The translations under genes were made by a program, and so were the position numbers. From contig LFSA01000118.1 of the NCBI GenBank assembly GCA_001512635.1, positions 1 to 35,030 on the forward strand: 35,030 nucleotides of DNA, given 5' to 3'. The notes beneath the pieces were generated by a model that saw nothing but the letters and a program-made list of their open reading frames with translations, was not told the DNA's origin and made no database searches. This document shows, one piece after another, positions 27,108 to 35,030 of the stretch (positions within the stretch are counted from its first letter, which is position 1; each line of letters starts with the position of its first letter). The DNA comes from Pelotomaculum sp. DTU098. GTDB lineage: Bacteria > Bacillota > Desulfotomaculia > Desulfotomaculales > Pelotomaculaceae.

Positions 27108-28157
27108 TTGCCTAAACCTTTGCTGATCGTAATTTATATAGTAGCCACAATAATAATCATCCTGGTATCTGTTAAATACATCTTACCCGTCCTGCTTCCC
27201 TTTATCATTGCTCTTATAATCAGTATAATTATGGAACCGCTTATAGAAATACTGCAGAATAGAGCTAAGTTTAACCGCGGCATGGCCACAATGGCATCCA
27301 TGCTTATTGTTTTCGGGGGTATTGCTGTTTTATTCTCATTATTAATCTTAAAACTTGTTGCAGAATTGATTCAGCTTTCCCATACCCTACCCTCAGCCGC
27401 GGCGGAGTTAAGGCTTCTTTATTCCGATATCATAGAAAGACTGACAGCCTTTTATATAACACTTCCGCCGGGGGTAGTTTCATCCCTGGAACAAAACATT
27501 AATACCCTGACCACAAACCTGCAGGGCTTGATCAGCAATCTGGCTGACTCCATAATTCGCTTTTTATCCCTGCTTCCGGGTACCCTGACAATACTTGTCG
27601 TAACTGTTCTGGCCACTTATTTTGTTGCCCGTGACCGTCATCTGATTTCAGAGCTGGTGCGTAAAACCATTCCTGCCCCCTGGGGTGAGAAGACAGTTAC
27701 CATCATCCTGGAAATAGCCACAGCCTTCTCCGGCTACCTGAAGGCACAGGCGATCCTGGTCTCAATTACTACAATCTTGAGTGTTCTGGGATTAATTCTG
27801 ATTGGAGCCAATTACGCCCTGACCATGGGTCTCTTAATCGGCTTCTTTGATATAATCCCGGTACTGGGTCCTGCCACCATTTATATTCCCTGGTTGCTCT
27901 GGTCCTTTGCCACCGGGGCAACTGGCATGGGCATTAAACTTACTATACTGTATGGACTGGTGCTGGTTGTGAGGCAATTTTCGGAAGCGAAAATTGTCTC
28001 TTTAAACCTCGGCCTGCACCCTCTGGCTACCCTTATTTCAATGTATGTTGGCTTGAGAACCATGGGGCTAGTGGGCCTGGTGATGGGTCCGATTTTGCTA
28101 ATCGCCCTGCAGGCTGTTATTAAAACTAGCGCTTATTGGCCTAAAGACAAGCCCTAG
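27108..28157 (+). CDS. AI-2E family transporter / YtvI-like membrane protein
   Basis: About 349 residues with seven or eight hydrophobic helices and the family blocks GFFDIIPVLGPATIYIPW and LHPLATLISMYVGLRTMGLVGLVMGPI. Family members include YtvI of Bacillus (sporulation-linked), quorum-signal exporters and Na+/H+ antiporters; the substrate cannot be told. TTG 27108 is chosen because GAGGTG (27093-27098) is 9 bases upstream; the alternative GTG 27096 lies in that site. A gene between cdsA and dxr is unusual for the Firmicute cluster. Confidence 0.88.
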   Translation: MPKPLLIVIYIVATIIIILVSVKYILPVLLPFIIALIISIIMEPLIEILQNRAKFNRGMATMASMLIVFGGIAVLFSLLILKLVAELIQLSHTLPSAAAELRLLYSDIIERLTAFYITLPPGVVSSLEQNINTLTTNLQGLISNLADSIIRFLSLLPGTLTILVVTVLATYFVARDRHLISELVRKTIPAPWGEKTVTIILEIATAFSGYLKAQAILVSITTILSVLGLILIGANYALTMGLLIGFFDIIPVLGPATIYIPWLLWSFATGATGMGIKLTILYGLVLVVRQFSEAKIVSLNLGLHPLATLISMYVGLRTMGLVGLVMGPILLIALQAVIKTSAYWPKDKP

Positions 28158-28300
28158 GTTACAATTAAAACCAGAGGTTATTGCACAGGAAATTATTATT
28201 ACGGGACAGGTTTTTTAAGGTTCCCTCCGCCAAACGGCCGTAATCACCCGCCCTGTTCACCCAAGACTTATTTTCATATACATAAACTGGAGTAATCTAA

Positions 28301-29452
28301 ATGAAGAAGATTGTGATTATTGGTTCCACCGGTTCTATTGGCCGGCAAACCCTCGAAGTTATAAGGTGTTTTCCGGATAGATTTAAGCTGTTGGGCCTTG
28401 GCGCCGGGAGAAATTGGCGCCTTTTAGCCGAACAGATCAAAGAATTCAGACCATCTGCTGCAGCACTGGCAGAAGAACGGGAATTGCTTAAGCTAAAAAA
28501 CAGCCTGGACCCTTCCCAATGCCCCGACCTGGCCTGGGGACAGAAGGGCATGGAAGCTCTCGCCGCACTACCAGAGGCTGATCTCGTTGTTGTAGCAATC
28601 ACCGGCGCAGCAGGAATTTATCCGACCCTGGCGGCCATTAACGCCGGCAAGGATGTGGCCCTGGCCAACAAAGAGACCCTGGTTGCCGCGGGACAACTGG
28701 TGATGGGCCTGGCCAGGCAAAAAAACGCCCTGATCCTACCGGTAGACAGTGAACATTCCGCCGTCTGGCAGTGCCTGAACGGCCATGATCCGGATCTGAT
28801 TGAGAAAATTATCCTCACCGCTTCCGGTGGGCCTTTCCTCCACCTGGAAAAGGAAGAGCTGGAAACGGTGACTGTTGATATGGCCCTGCACCACCCCAAC
28901 TGGGTCATGGGTAATAAAATAACCATTGATTCTGCAACTTTAATGAATAAAGGACTGGAAGTAATTGAAGCAAAATGGCTGTTTGGGGTAAACTATTCCC
29001 ATATTGAAGTAATTATTCACCCCCAGAGCATTGTTCACTCGGCAGTTGAGTTCCGGGACGGCTCTGTGCTTGCCCAGATGGGAGTACCCGATATGCGCTT
29101 GCCTATCCAGTACGCCCTAACTTATCCCAACCGCCTGAGTGGGCCTGTGCCCAGGCTGAAGTGGACGGACCTGAAGGGGCTGACCTTTGAAGAGCCGGAC
29201 CTTGTAAAATTTCCAGCCCTCGGCCTTGCCTTTGAAGCGGGAAAAGCCGGCGGTACAATGCCCGCCGTGCTCAATGCCGCCAATGAAGTAGCTGTTGATT
29301 TGTTCCTCAAGGGCAAGATATCCTTTACTGGCATCCCGGTTTTAGTGGCCGGTGTTATGGAGAAACATAAAATAATAAACAACCCCGGGCTTGCCGAAAT
29401 TATGGAGGCAGACCGCTGGGCCCGGGAAACAGCCCTGCAGTTAAGTGTTTAA
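28301..29452 (+). CDS. dxr: 1-deoxy-D-xylulose 5-phosphate reductoisomerase
   Basis: The first committed step of the MEP isoprenoid pathway: NADPH-dependent conversion of DXP to MEP. GSTGSIGRQTLEV binds NADPH, ALANKETLV and LPVDSEHSAVWQ line the active site with the metal-binding Asp and Glu, and HPNWVMGNKITIDSATLMNKGLEVIEAKWLF is the hallmark block. Length 383 is standard. GGAG at 28289-28292 precedes ATG 28301. It works with ispG two genes later. Confidence 0.97.
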   Translation: MKKIVIIGSTGSIGRQTLEVIRCFPDRFKLLGLGAGRNWRLLAEQIKEFRPSAAALAEERELLKLKNSLDPSQCPDLAWGQKGMEALAALPEADLVVVAITGAAGIYPTLAAINAGKDVALANKETLVAAGQLVMGLARQKNALILPVDSEHSAVWQCLNGHDPDLIEKIILTASGGPFLHLEKEELETVTVDMALHHPNWVMGNKITIDSATLMNKGLEVIEAKWLFGVNYSHIEVIIHPQSIVHSAVEFRDGSVLAQMGVPDMRLPIQYALTYPNRLSGPVPRLKWTDLKGLTFEEPDLVKFPALGLAFEAGKAGGTMPAVLNAANEVAVDLFLKGKISFTGIPVLVAGVMEKHKIINNPGLAEIMEADRWARETALQLSV

Positions 29453-29484
29453 TTCACGATCTCTATTTATTTGAGGTGGATGGG

Positions 29485-30534
29485 ATGTTGACCTTTGTAG
29501 CTTCTGTTTTTGTATTCGGGATTTTGATCTTTTTCCATGAACTGGGCCACTTTACAGTGGCCAAGTGGGTGGGAATAAAAGTCCACGAGTTCAGCCTTGG
29601 TTTTGGCCCAAAACTCCTTACCATTCCCAGAGAGGAAACCAGCTATAACCTGCGCATCTTCCCCTTAGGCGGCTTTGTCCGCATGGCTGGCATGGACCCC
29701 AACGAAAAAGATGAAGAAGATGACGGGCGCGGGTTTAACACTAAAACTGTCGGGCAGCGCATAGCGGTAATTTTTGCCGGACCTTTAATGAACTTTTTAC
29801 TGGCTGTCCTGCTTTTATCAACTATTTTTGTTTTTCAGGGAATCCCGGTGGCTACAACCGTAATCAGCGAAGTCATTCCGGATTTTCCCGCAGCAAAGTC
29901 TGGCATCCAGGCTGGTGACAGAATCGTGGCAATCGACGGCCAGCCCGTTAACAGCTGGGAGGAACTGTCTGGCATAATCAGCCGGAAACCGGAACAAGAA
30001 GTCGAAGTCACCGTGCTCAGGGACGGGGTTGAGAAGCAATTCCGGTTGTTCACCGTAAGGGACGAGAATAACACTGGAAAGATCGGCATCTACCCTGAAC
30101 AGGGTTTGAGTAAAGGGAATGTTTTTCAAGCCCTGGCTTTGGGTGTGGACTATACCGCCAGGATTACCTGGATGCTCCTTGACTTTATCGCAAAAATGAT
30201 TACAGGACAAACCCCCGCTGACGTGGGGGGACCGGTACGCGTGGTCAACGAGATAGGCAAAGCTGCCCAGGTGGGGTTCTTCTTCCTACTGCAACTCGCT
30301 GCTTTCCTGAGTATAAACCTGGGGCTGTTTAATCTCTTCCCAATCCCCGCCCTGGACGGCAGCCGGATTCTTTTTCTGTTATGGGAAAAGGTGAGGGGGC
30401 GGCCGGTGGATCCTGTCAAAGAGAATTTCATCCATCTTATTGGTTTCGGCCTGTTGTTGCTGCTGGTTGTGGTAATTACCTACAATGACATTCTGCAGGT
30501 TTTCCTGTCTGAGAGAATACCTTCACAGCACTGA
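29485..30534 (+). CDS. rseP: RIP metalloprotease RseP (site-2 protease)
   Basis: An intramembrane zinc protease that releases anti-sigma or regulatory proteins from the membrane. HELGH at residues 18-22 is the zinc motif in helix 1, a single PDZ domain (about residues 115-185) follows the second hydrophobic segment, and NLFPIPALDGSRI provides the third ligand. About 349 residues is normal for Gram-positive forms with one PDZ. ATG 29485 is chosen because GAGGTGG (29473-29479) precedes it, whereas GTG 29476 is inside that site. It follows dxr by 32 bases. Confidence 0.96.
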   Translation: MLTFVASVFVFGILIFFHELGHFTVAKWVGIKVHEFSLGFGPKLLTIPREETSYNLRIFPLGGFVRMAGMDPNEKDEEDDGRGFNTKTVGQRIAVIFAGPLMNFLLAVLLLSTIFVFQGIPVATTVISEVIPDFPAAKSGIQAGDRIVAIDGQPVNSWEELSGIISRKPEQEVEVTVLRDGVEKQFRLFTVRDENNTGKIGIYPEQGLSKGNVFQALALGVDYTARITWMLLDFIAKMITGQTPADVGGPVRVVNEIGKAAQVGFFFLLQLAAFLSINLGLFNLFPIPALDGSRILFLLWEKVRGRPVDPVKENFIHLIGFGLLLLLVVVITYNDILQVFLSERIPSQH

Positions 30535-30610
30535 GGATCTTTTCCAATTGTGATTTCATCCTGGACAATCTCTAGCTTTAAAATAGCAACCCGTAAACCA
30601 GGACAGGCAG

Positions 30611-31669
30611 GTGGTTTACATTAAGAGAAGAATAACCCGGCCCGTTTACCTTGGCGGGGTACAGGTGGGCGGAGGAGCTCCGGTGAGGGTCCAGTCAATG
30701 ACCAATACCGATACCAGAGATGTCCAGGCCACCCTGAGGCAAATTAAAGAACTGGTGGAAGAAGGTTGTGAAATTATTCGTGTGGCCGTCCCTGACCAGC
30801 AAGCCGCCGCAGCACTGCCGCAAATCATCAAGGGTCTTGAAATACCCGTCATAGCTGACATCCACTTCGATTACCGTCTCGCGCTGGAATCCATTAAGGC
30901 AGGTGTTAGCGGTCTCCGGATCAATCCCGGCAATATTGGCGGGCGGCAGCGGGTGGCTGAAGTGGTAGCTGCTGCAAAGGAGCGAAATATTCCCATCAGG
31001 ATTGGTGTAAATGCGGGATCCCTGGAAAAGAGGCTTCTGGAAAAATACAATGGGGTTACCTCTGAAGCTATGGTTGAAAGCGCCCTGGATCAGATTAAGC
31101 TCTTTGAGGAGCTCTCCTATAGAGAGATTAAAATCTCCCTGAAAGCATCCAGTGTTCCATTAATGCTTGCGGCCTACCGTCAATTGGCGGAAAAAGTTGA
31201 TTACCCTTTCCATGTCGGTGTAACTGAAGCTGGGACCTTAATTTCAGGCACCGTCAAATCAGCCGTGGGTATTGGTATCCTCTTAAATGAAGGAATAGGC
31301 GATACAATCCGGGTTTCCCTTACCGGCCACCCGGTTCATGAAGTCAGAGTCGCCTATGAAATATTAAAGTCCCTTGGCCTGCGCCAAAGAGGGGCGGAAC
31401 TGATCTCCTGCCCCACCTGCGGCCGCACCCAAATAGATCTGATCAAACTTGCCGGAGAAGTTGAAGAAAGGTTGAAGAACATTAAAAAAAACATCAGGGT
31501 TGCCGTTATGGGCTGCGTGGTTAACGGCCCGGGGGAAGCCAGGGAAGCCGACGTGGGAATAGCCGGCGGAAGAGGGGAAGGGCTAATTTTCCGCAAAGGA
31601 GTAGTAATTAGAAAGGTGCCCGAGGCCAAACTGGTGGACGAGCTGATGAAGGAGATCGAGACAATTTAA
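30611..31669 (+). CDS. ispG: 4-hydroxy-3-methylbut-2-enyl diphosphate synthase
   Basis: The penultimate MEP-pathway enzyme; reduces MEcPP to HMBPP with a [4Fe-4S] cluster. Cluster cysteines are C267 and C270 (SCPTCGR) and C302 ([11 protein letters not shown]), with the fourth ligand Glu in GPGEA; the TIM-barrel part begins [12 protein letters not shown]. Length 352 is the usual bacterial form. It starts with GTG 30611 after AGGACAGG. It needs reduced ferredoxin or flavodoxin; the ferredoxin encoded at 25226 is a conceivable donor. Confidence 0.97.
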   Translation: MVYIKRRITRPVYLGGVQVGGGAPVRVQSMTNTDTRDVQATLRQIKELVEEGCEIIRVAVPDQQAAAALPQIIKGLEIPVIADIHFDYRLALESIKAGVSGLRINPGNIGGRQRVAEVVAAAKERNIPIRIGVNAGSLEKRLLEKYNGVTSEAMVESALDQIKLFEELSYREIKISLKASSVPLMLAAYRQLAEKVDYPFHVGVTEAGTLISGTVKSAVGIGILLNEGIGDTIRVSLTGHPVHEVRVAYEILKSLGLRQRGAELISCPTCGRTQIDLIKLAGEVEERLKNIKKNIRVAVMGCVVNGPGEAREADVGIAGGRGEGLIFRKGVVIRKVPEAKLVDELMKEIETI

Positions 31670-31716
31670 GGGTATTCAGATTGACATTATATCTAATTTG
31701 TACCGGAGGGGTTATC

Positions 31717-33429
31717 ATGCGCGCAACCGAATTCTTTGCACCAACTTTGCGAGAAGTGCCTGCGGAAGCAGAAGTGGTCAGTCACCAGCTACTGCTGAGA
31801 GCCGGGTTTATCAGGCGAACGGCAGCAGGCATATACACCTACCTGCCCCTTGCCCTGCGCGTATTAAAAAAAATCAAACAGATTATCCGGGAAGAAATGG
31901 ACCGCCAGGGAGGCCAGGAGATCCTGATGCCCATTATCCAACCGGCCGAGCTCTGGCAGGAATCAGGCCGCTGGGATGTCTACGGACCGGAACTTTTTCG
32001 CTTGAAAGACAGGCACGAGCGTAGTTTTGCCCTGGGGCCCACCCATGAAGAAATTGTAACAGTCCTGGTCAGGGGAGAGGTGAATTCCTATAAACAGCTT
32101 CCCCTGTTGCTCTACCAGATCCAGAACAAATACCGGGATGAACGCCGGCCTCGCTTCGGCTTGATGCGCGGCAGGGAATTTATCATGAAGGACCTGTATT
32201 CCTTTGACCGGGACGAAAAGGGCCTGCACGTCAGCTATATGAAGATGTATGAAGCATATCAACGGATTTTCCAGCGTTGCGGCCTTACTTTCCGTCCGGT
32301 GGAAGCTGATTCGGGGGCCATTGGGGGCAGCGACACCCATGAATTCATGGTGCTGGCGGAATCAGGCGAAGCCACCGTGCTCTATTGCCAGGACACAAAA
32401 TGCGACTATGCCTCCAACGTCGAAAAGGCCGCTCAGGTTGTGAGAGAAGCCGGGGCAAAGGAAGACTTAAAGCCGTTAATGGAAAAGGAAACCCCCGGCT
32501 GCCGTACAATCGAGGAAGTATCAAGGTTTTTGGGAATACCGCCGCAAAAAATGATCAAAACCTTACTTTATGAAACCGAAAAAGAAGTTGTGGCTGCCCT
32601 GGTCCGGGGAGACCGTGAGATTAACGAAACAAAGCTCTTAAATACTCTGGGCTGCATCCGGCTGGAAATGGCCGGCGCAGATACGGTTCTGCGGGTTTCC
32701 GGCGCACCCATTGGCTTCGCCGGGCCGGTAGGTTTAAAAAACTGTAAAATTATAGCCGACCCGGAAGTTGTCCAGATCACAAACGCTGTGACCGGCGCAA
32801 ACAAGAACAACTACCATTTATTAAATGTCAATATTCAACGGGACTACCATGTTCACACCGTGAGCGATATCCGGATGGTCCAGGCCGGAGAACCCTGTCC
32901 GCGCTGCGGTTCCCCCCTGGTGGAAGCAAAGGGAATTGAAGTGGGACAGATCTTTAAACTGGGAGATAAATACAGCAAAGTGCTGGGTGCCAACTACCTG
33001 GACGAGAATGGCCGGAGTCAGCCCATAATCATGGGCTGCTACGGTATCGGAGTTACCCGCACCATGGCGGCAGCTATTGAGCAGAACCACGACAAGGACG
33101 GGATCATCTGGCCGGCCTCCATCGCACCCTTTGACGCAGTCATAATACCCGTGAGCACCAAGGATGAAGCCCAGGTCAACCTGGCCGAGGAGATCTACAA
33201 CAAACTTTCTGCAGCCGGATTCGACGTGCTCCTGGACGACCGCCCGGAGCGGGTGGGCGTAAAGTTTAAAGACGCGGACCTCATCGGCTACCCCCTGCGC
33301 CTCACCGTGGGCTCCAGAACCGCCGCTGAAAGGCAGGTTGAAGTGCGCGTCCGCAAGACTGGGGAAGTCACAATTACATCGATGAACGAACTGGAAAAAA
33401 GGGTCAGGGAACTGCTTGCCACAATCTAG
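31717..33429 (+). CDS. proS: Prolyl-tRNA synthetase, bacterial type with editing domain
   Basis: A class II synthetase. [26 protein letters not shown], the motif 2 region ([25 protein letters not shown]), the inserted YbaK-like editing domain in the middle and the C-terminal anticodon-binding part are all present; about 570 residues fits the bacterial ProS form. The frame is open from TTG 31681, but ATG 31717 has GGAGGGG (31704-31710) 6 bases before it and gives the usual N-terminus. In many Firmicutes polC follows proS; here a glycosyltransferase gene does. Confidence 0.97.
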   Translation: MRATEFFAPTLREVPAEAEVVSHQLLLRAGFIRRTAAGIYTYLPLALRVLKKIKQIIREEMDRQGGQEILMPIIQPAELWQESGRWDVYGPELFRLKDRHERSFALGPTHEEIVTVLVRGEVNSYKQLPLLLYQIQNKYRDERRPRFGLMRGREFIMKDLYSFDRDEKGLHVSYMKMYEAYQRIFQRCGLTFRPVEADSGAIGGSDTHEFMVLAESGEATVLYCQDTKCDYASNVEKAAQVVREAGAKEDLKPLMEKETPGCRTIEEVSRFLGIPPQKMIKTLLYETEKEVVAALVRGDREINETKLLNTLGCIRLEMAGADTVLRVSGAPIGFAGPVGLKNCKIIADPEVVQITNAVTGANKNNYHLLNVNIQRDYHVHTVSDIRMVQAGEPCPRCGSPLVEAKGIEVGQIFKLGDKYSKVLGANYLDENGRSQPIIMGCYGIGVTRTMAAAIEQNHDKDGIIWPASIAPFDAVIIPVSTKDEAQVNLAEEIYNKLSAAGFDVLLDDRPERVGVKFKDADLIGYPLRLTVGSRTAAERQVEVRVRKTGEVTITSMNELEKRVRELLATI

Positions 33430-33644
33430 CACGGTACCAGGCCACTGACCCCGGGCTTTGCTTCTCAAACACCTCCTGCAACAGGTGGAGGCAAAACTGA
33501 ATAATCGGCTTTTAGACTCACCGTTCCGGCTGGCGGCAAGAAATACCGGATCGGTTTAAGCTGGCGCCGCCTGGATAATTTACCTCTTTTGGAAGCCAAA
33601 TTTTACGAAAGATAGCTTTCATCTTTATTTCCCTATTCTCCGGA

Positions 33645-34823
33645 ATGAGAAAGGAACGTTTACTTATAGGTAACAGAATTCTTATATTGTCCGTATCGGT
33701 GGGTACCGGGCACATGCGCTCTGCAGAAGCGCTGAAAAAAGCGGCGGAGATCCTTTACCCTGAAATACAGGTTGTGATTATGGATACCTTCCGCTATACC
33801 AATCCTTTTCTGGACAAAGCCGTGTTCGGTACCTACATGAAAATATTAAGGATAGCCCCTTCCTTTTACGGTTATCTTTACCGCCGGTCCGAACATGGAA
33901 ATACCCTATCCAGATATAGCAAACAGGGTTTTAACAGGTTAATCAACACACTCACAGCACCTAAACTAAGTGAGTATATTAAAAACTTCAGCCCGCAAAT
34001 AATTGTCTGTACCCACCCTTTCCCCCTGGGAATCGTAGCGGGGATGAAAAAAAGAGGAGTTTTTCAAGGAGCGCTCTACGCCACTATTACAGATTTTACG
34101 ATCCATTCTTTCTGGATCTTTCCTGAAGTTGACTTTTACATCGTCGCATCAGAGCATTTGATGGTAGAGTGTGAGAAAGCCGGGCTTGGGAAAGGACAAA
34201 TACTTGCCACAGGAATTCCAATTGACCCTGCCTTTGAAGAAAAACCTGAGAAAAAAACCTTGAGGCAACGCCTGGGGCTCCAAGCGGGGCTAGCGACAAT
34301 ACTGGTCATGGGCGGCGGCCTCGGCATGGGACCCCTGCTGGGGGCAGTCCAGGCCCTGGACCAGCTGGGCAATAGCTGCCAGGTCATCGTGGTAACAGGA
34401 AAGAATAAAGCCGTATTTGAGAAATTGAACAGGCTTGCCCCCGGGCTTTCCTGCAAAATAAAAGTTTTGGGCTTTGTCGATAATATCCATGAGCTCATGC
34501 TGGCTTCCGATCTCATTGTGGGTAAAGCAGGCGGTCTTACCTGTGCCGAAGCTCTAGCCGCAGGCCTGCCTGTGTTTATACTGGATCCCCTGCCGGGGCA
34601 TGAAGAGAGAAATACTGAATTTTTCATCAACCTGGGAGCAGGGTACAGGGTAAATGAAAGGAACCTGGCTGGATTGATCCGGTCCTGCCTGCTCGATCCG
34701 GAAAAAATGGCAGGCATGTCCAAAAACGCCTCGCATCTGGGCAAACCCGGAGCTGCCTGCAACGCTCTCAGATTCATGGTCAAAAACTTGCCTGAGAAAA
34801 TAATTGCTTCCCGGCATCTTTAG
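33645..34823 (+). CDS. MGDG synthase / UgtP-like glycosyltransferase (GT28)
   Basis: A 392-residue GT-B fold glycosyltransferase. LSVSVGTGHMRSAEAL at the N-terminus is the MGDG-synthase-family start, GGGLGMGPLL lies at the domain interface, and KAGGLTCAEALAAGLPVFILDPLPGHEERN is the nucleotide-sugar binding motif shared with MurG and UgtP. It probably adds glucose or galactose from a UDP-sugar to diacylglycerol at the inner membrane face. It starts at ATG 33645; no strong ribosome binding site is visible. It is separated from proS by 215 bases, so it may have its own promoter. The sugar and acceptor are not determined. Confidence 0.88.
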   Translation: MRKERLLIGNRILILSVSVGTGHMRSAEALKKAAEILYPEIQVVIMDTFRYTNPFLDKAVFGTYMKILRIAPSFYGYLYRRSEHGNTLSRYSKQGFNRLINTLTAPKLSEYIKNFSPQIIVCTHPFPLGIVAGMKKRGVFQGALYATITDFTIHSFWIFPEVDFYIVASEHLMVECEKAGLGKGQILATGIPIDPAFEEKPEKKTLRQRLGLQAGLATILVMGGGLGMGPLLGAVQALDQLGNSCQVIVVTGKNKAVFEKLNRLAPGLSCKIKVLGFVDNIHELMLASDLIVGKAGGLTCAEALAAGLPVFILDPLPGHEERNTEFFINLGAGYRVNERNLAGLIRSCLLDPEKMAGMSKNASHLGKPGAACNALRFMVKNLPEKIIASRHL

Positions 34824-35030
34824 GGAGAATATTCACCGGGTTTTAAACCGGTAAGGCTCAAATTCAGAACAAAGATAACGTTAAATATAGAAAAAAGCCT
34901 TTTCCTCCTGATATTTTCCAGATGCCTATAACCACCAGATATGGTCACCTTAACCAGTTTCTTTACCTTAGTATGAGTAAAATTAATGTGGGTTTTCAGT
35001 ATAGGGAGCAGTAAAAACAGGTAAAAAAAG
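34824..35030. other. AT-rich tail of the window
   Basis: A short hairpin (ACCGG at 34835-34839 against CCGGT at 34848-34852) lies just after the glycosyltransferase stop but lacks a T run. Nothing else is recognised up to the window edge. Confidence 0.4.

Noticed and set aside
31681-31686. TTGACA as a -35 box before proS
   Set aside because: No -10 box lies at the expected distance, where the ribosome binding site sits instead.

Overview
The window looks like a chromosomal segment of a spore-forming anaerobic Firmicute, most likely a Clostridia member near the Desulfotomaculum/Pelotomaculum (Peptococcaceae) group. The reasons are the Firmicute gene orders xerC-hslV-hslU-codY and rpsB-tsf-pyrH-frr-uppS-cdsA-dxr-rseP-ispG-proS, a ytfI/ytfJ sporulation pair, a clostridial 2[4Fe-4S] ferredoxin, strong GGAGG-type ribosome binding sites, frequent TTG starts and a roughly balanced base composition. 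The genus is an inference; there is no rRNA or tRNA gene to anchor it. No mobile element, CRISPR array, tRNA or rRNA was seen.

Layout. 1-1606: a lone TrpB2-type tryptophan synthase beta gene behind two copies of one palindrome, closed by a clean terminator. 1607-6100: a three-domain DHH/CBS/tRNA nucleotidyltransferase fusion gene, overlapped by an M50 membrane protease gene, then trpS and a terminator. 6249-8296 (minus strand): a STAS anti-sigma-antagonist gene followed by one long reading frame with an N-terminal metallo-beta-lactamase fold and a C-terminal degenerate histidine-kinase-type ATPase. That frame is interrupted by an in-frame TGA exactly before the last metal-ligand motif of the lactamase fold. 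8573-10008: the ytfI-like (DUF2953) and ytfJ sporulation genes. 10167-12918: a three-gene non-homologous end-joining cassette, with Ku, a stand-alone LigD-type ligase and a stand-alone LigD-type polymerase. 13344-21971: dprA, topA, trmFO and the cod operon (xerC, hslV, hslU, codY). 21972-33429: a translation, nucleotide, envelope and isoprenoid block running from rpsB to proS. 33645-34823: a UgtP/MGDG-synthase-like glycosyltransferase.

How the genes work together. Most of the right two thirds is housekeeping: DNA topology and uptake/recombination (TopA, DprA, XerC), proteolysis (HslUV), nutrient-responsive repression (CodY), translation (S2, EF-Ts, RRF, ProRS, TrpRS) and envelope and isoprenoid synthesis (IspC, IspG, UppS, CdsA, RseP, glycosyltransferase).

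The points most worth a second look are: the STAS / lactamase / ATPase module with its internal TGA; the PASTA-like-ferredoxin reading frame with a strong internal ribosome binding site between frr and uppS; the 62-base overlap of pyrH with frr; and the twin palindromes ahead of trpB2.
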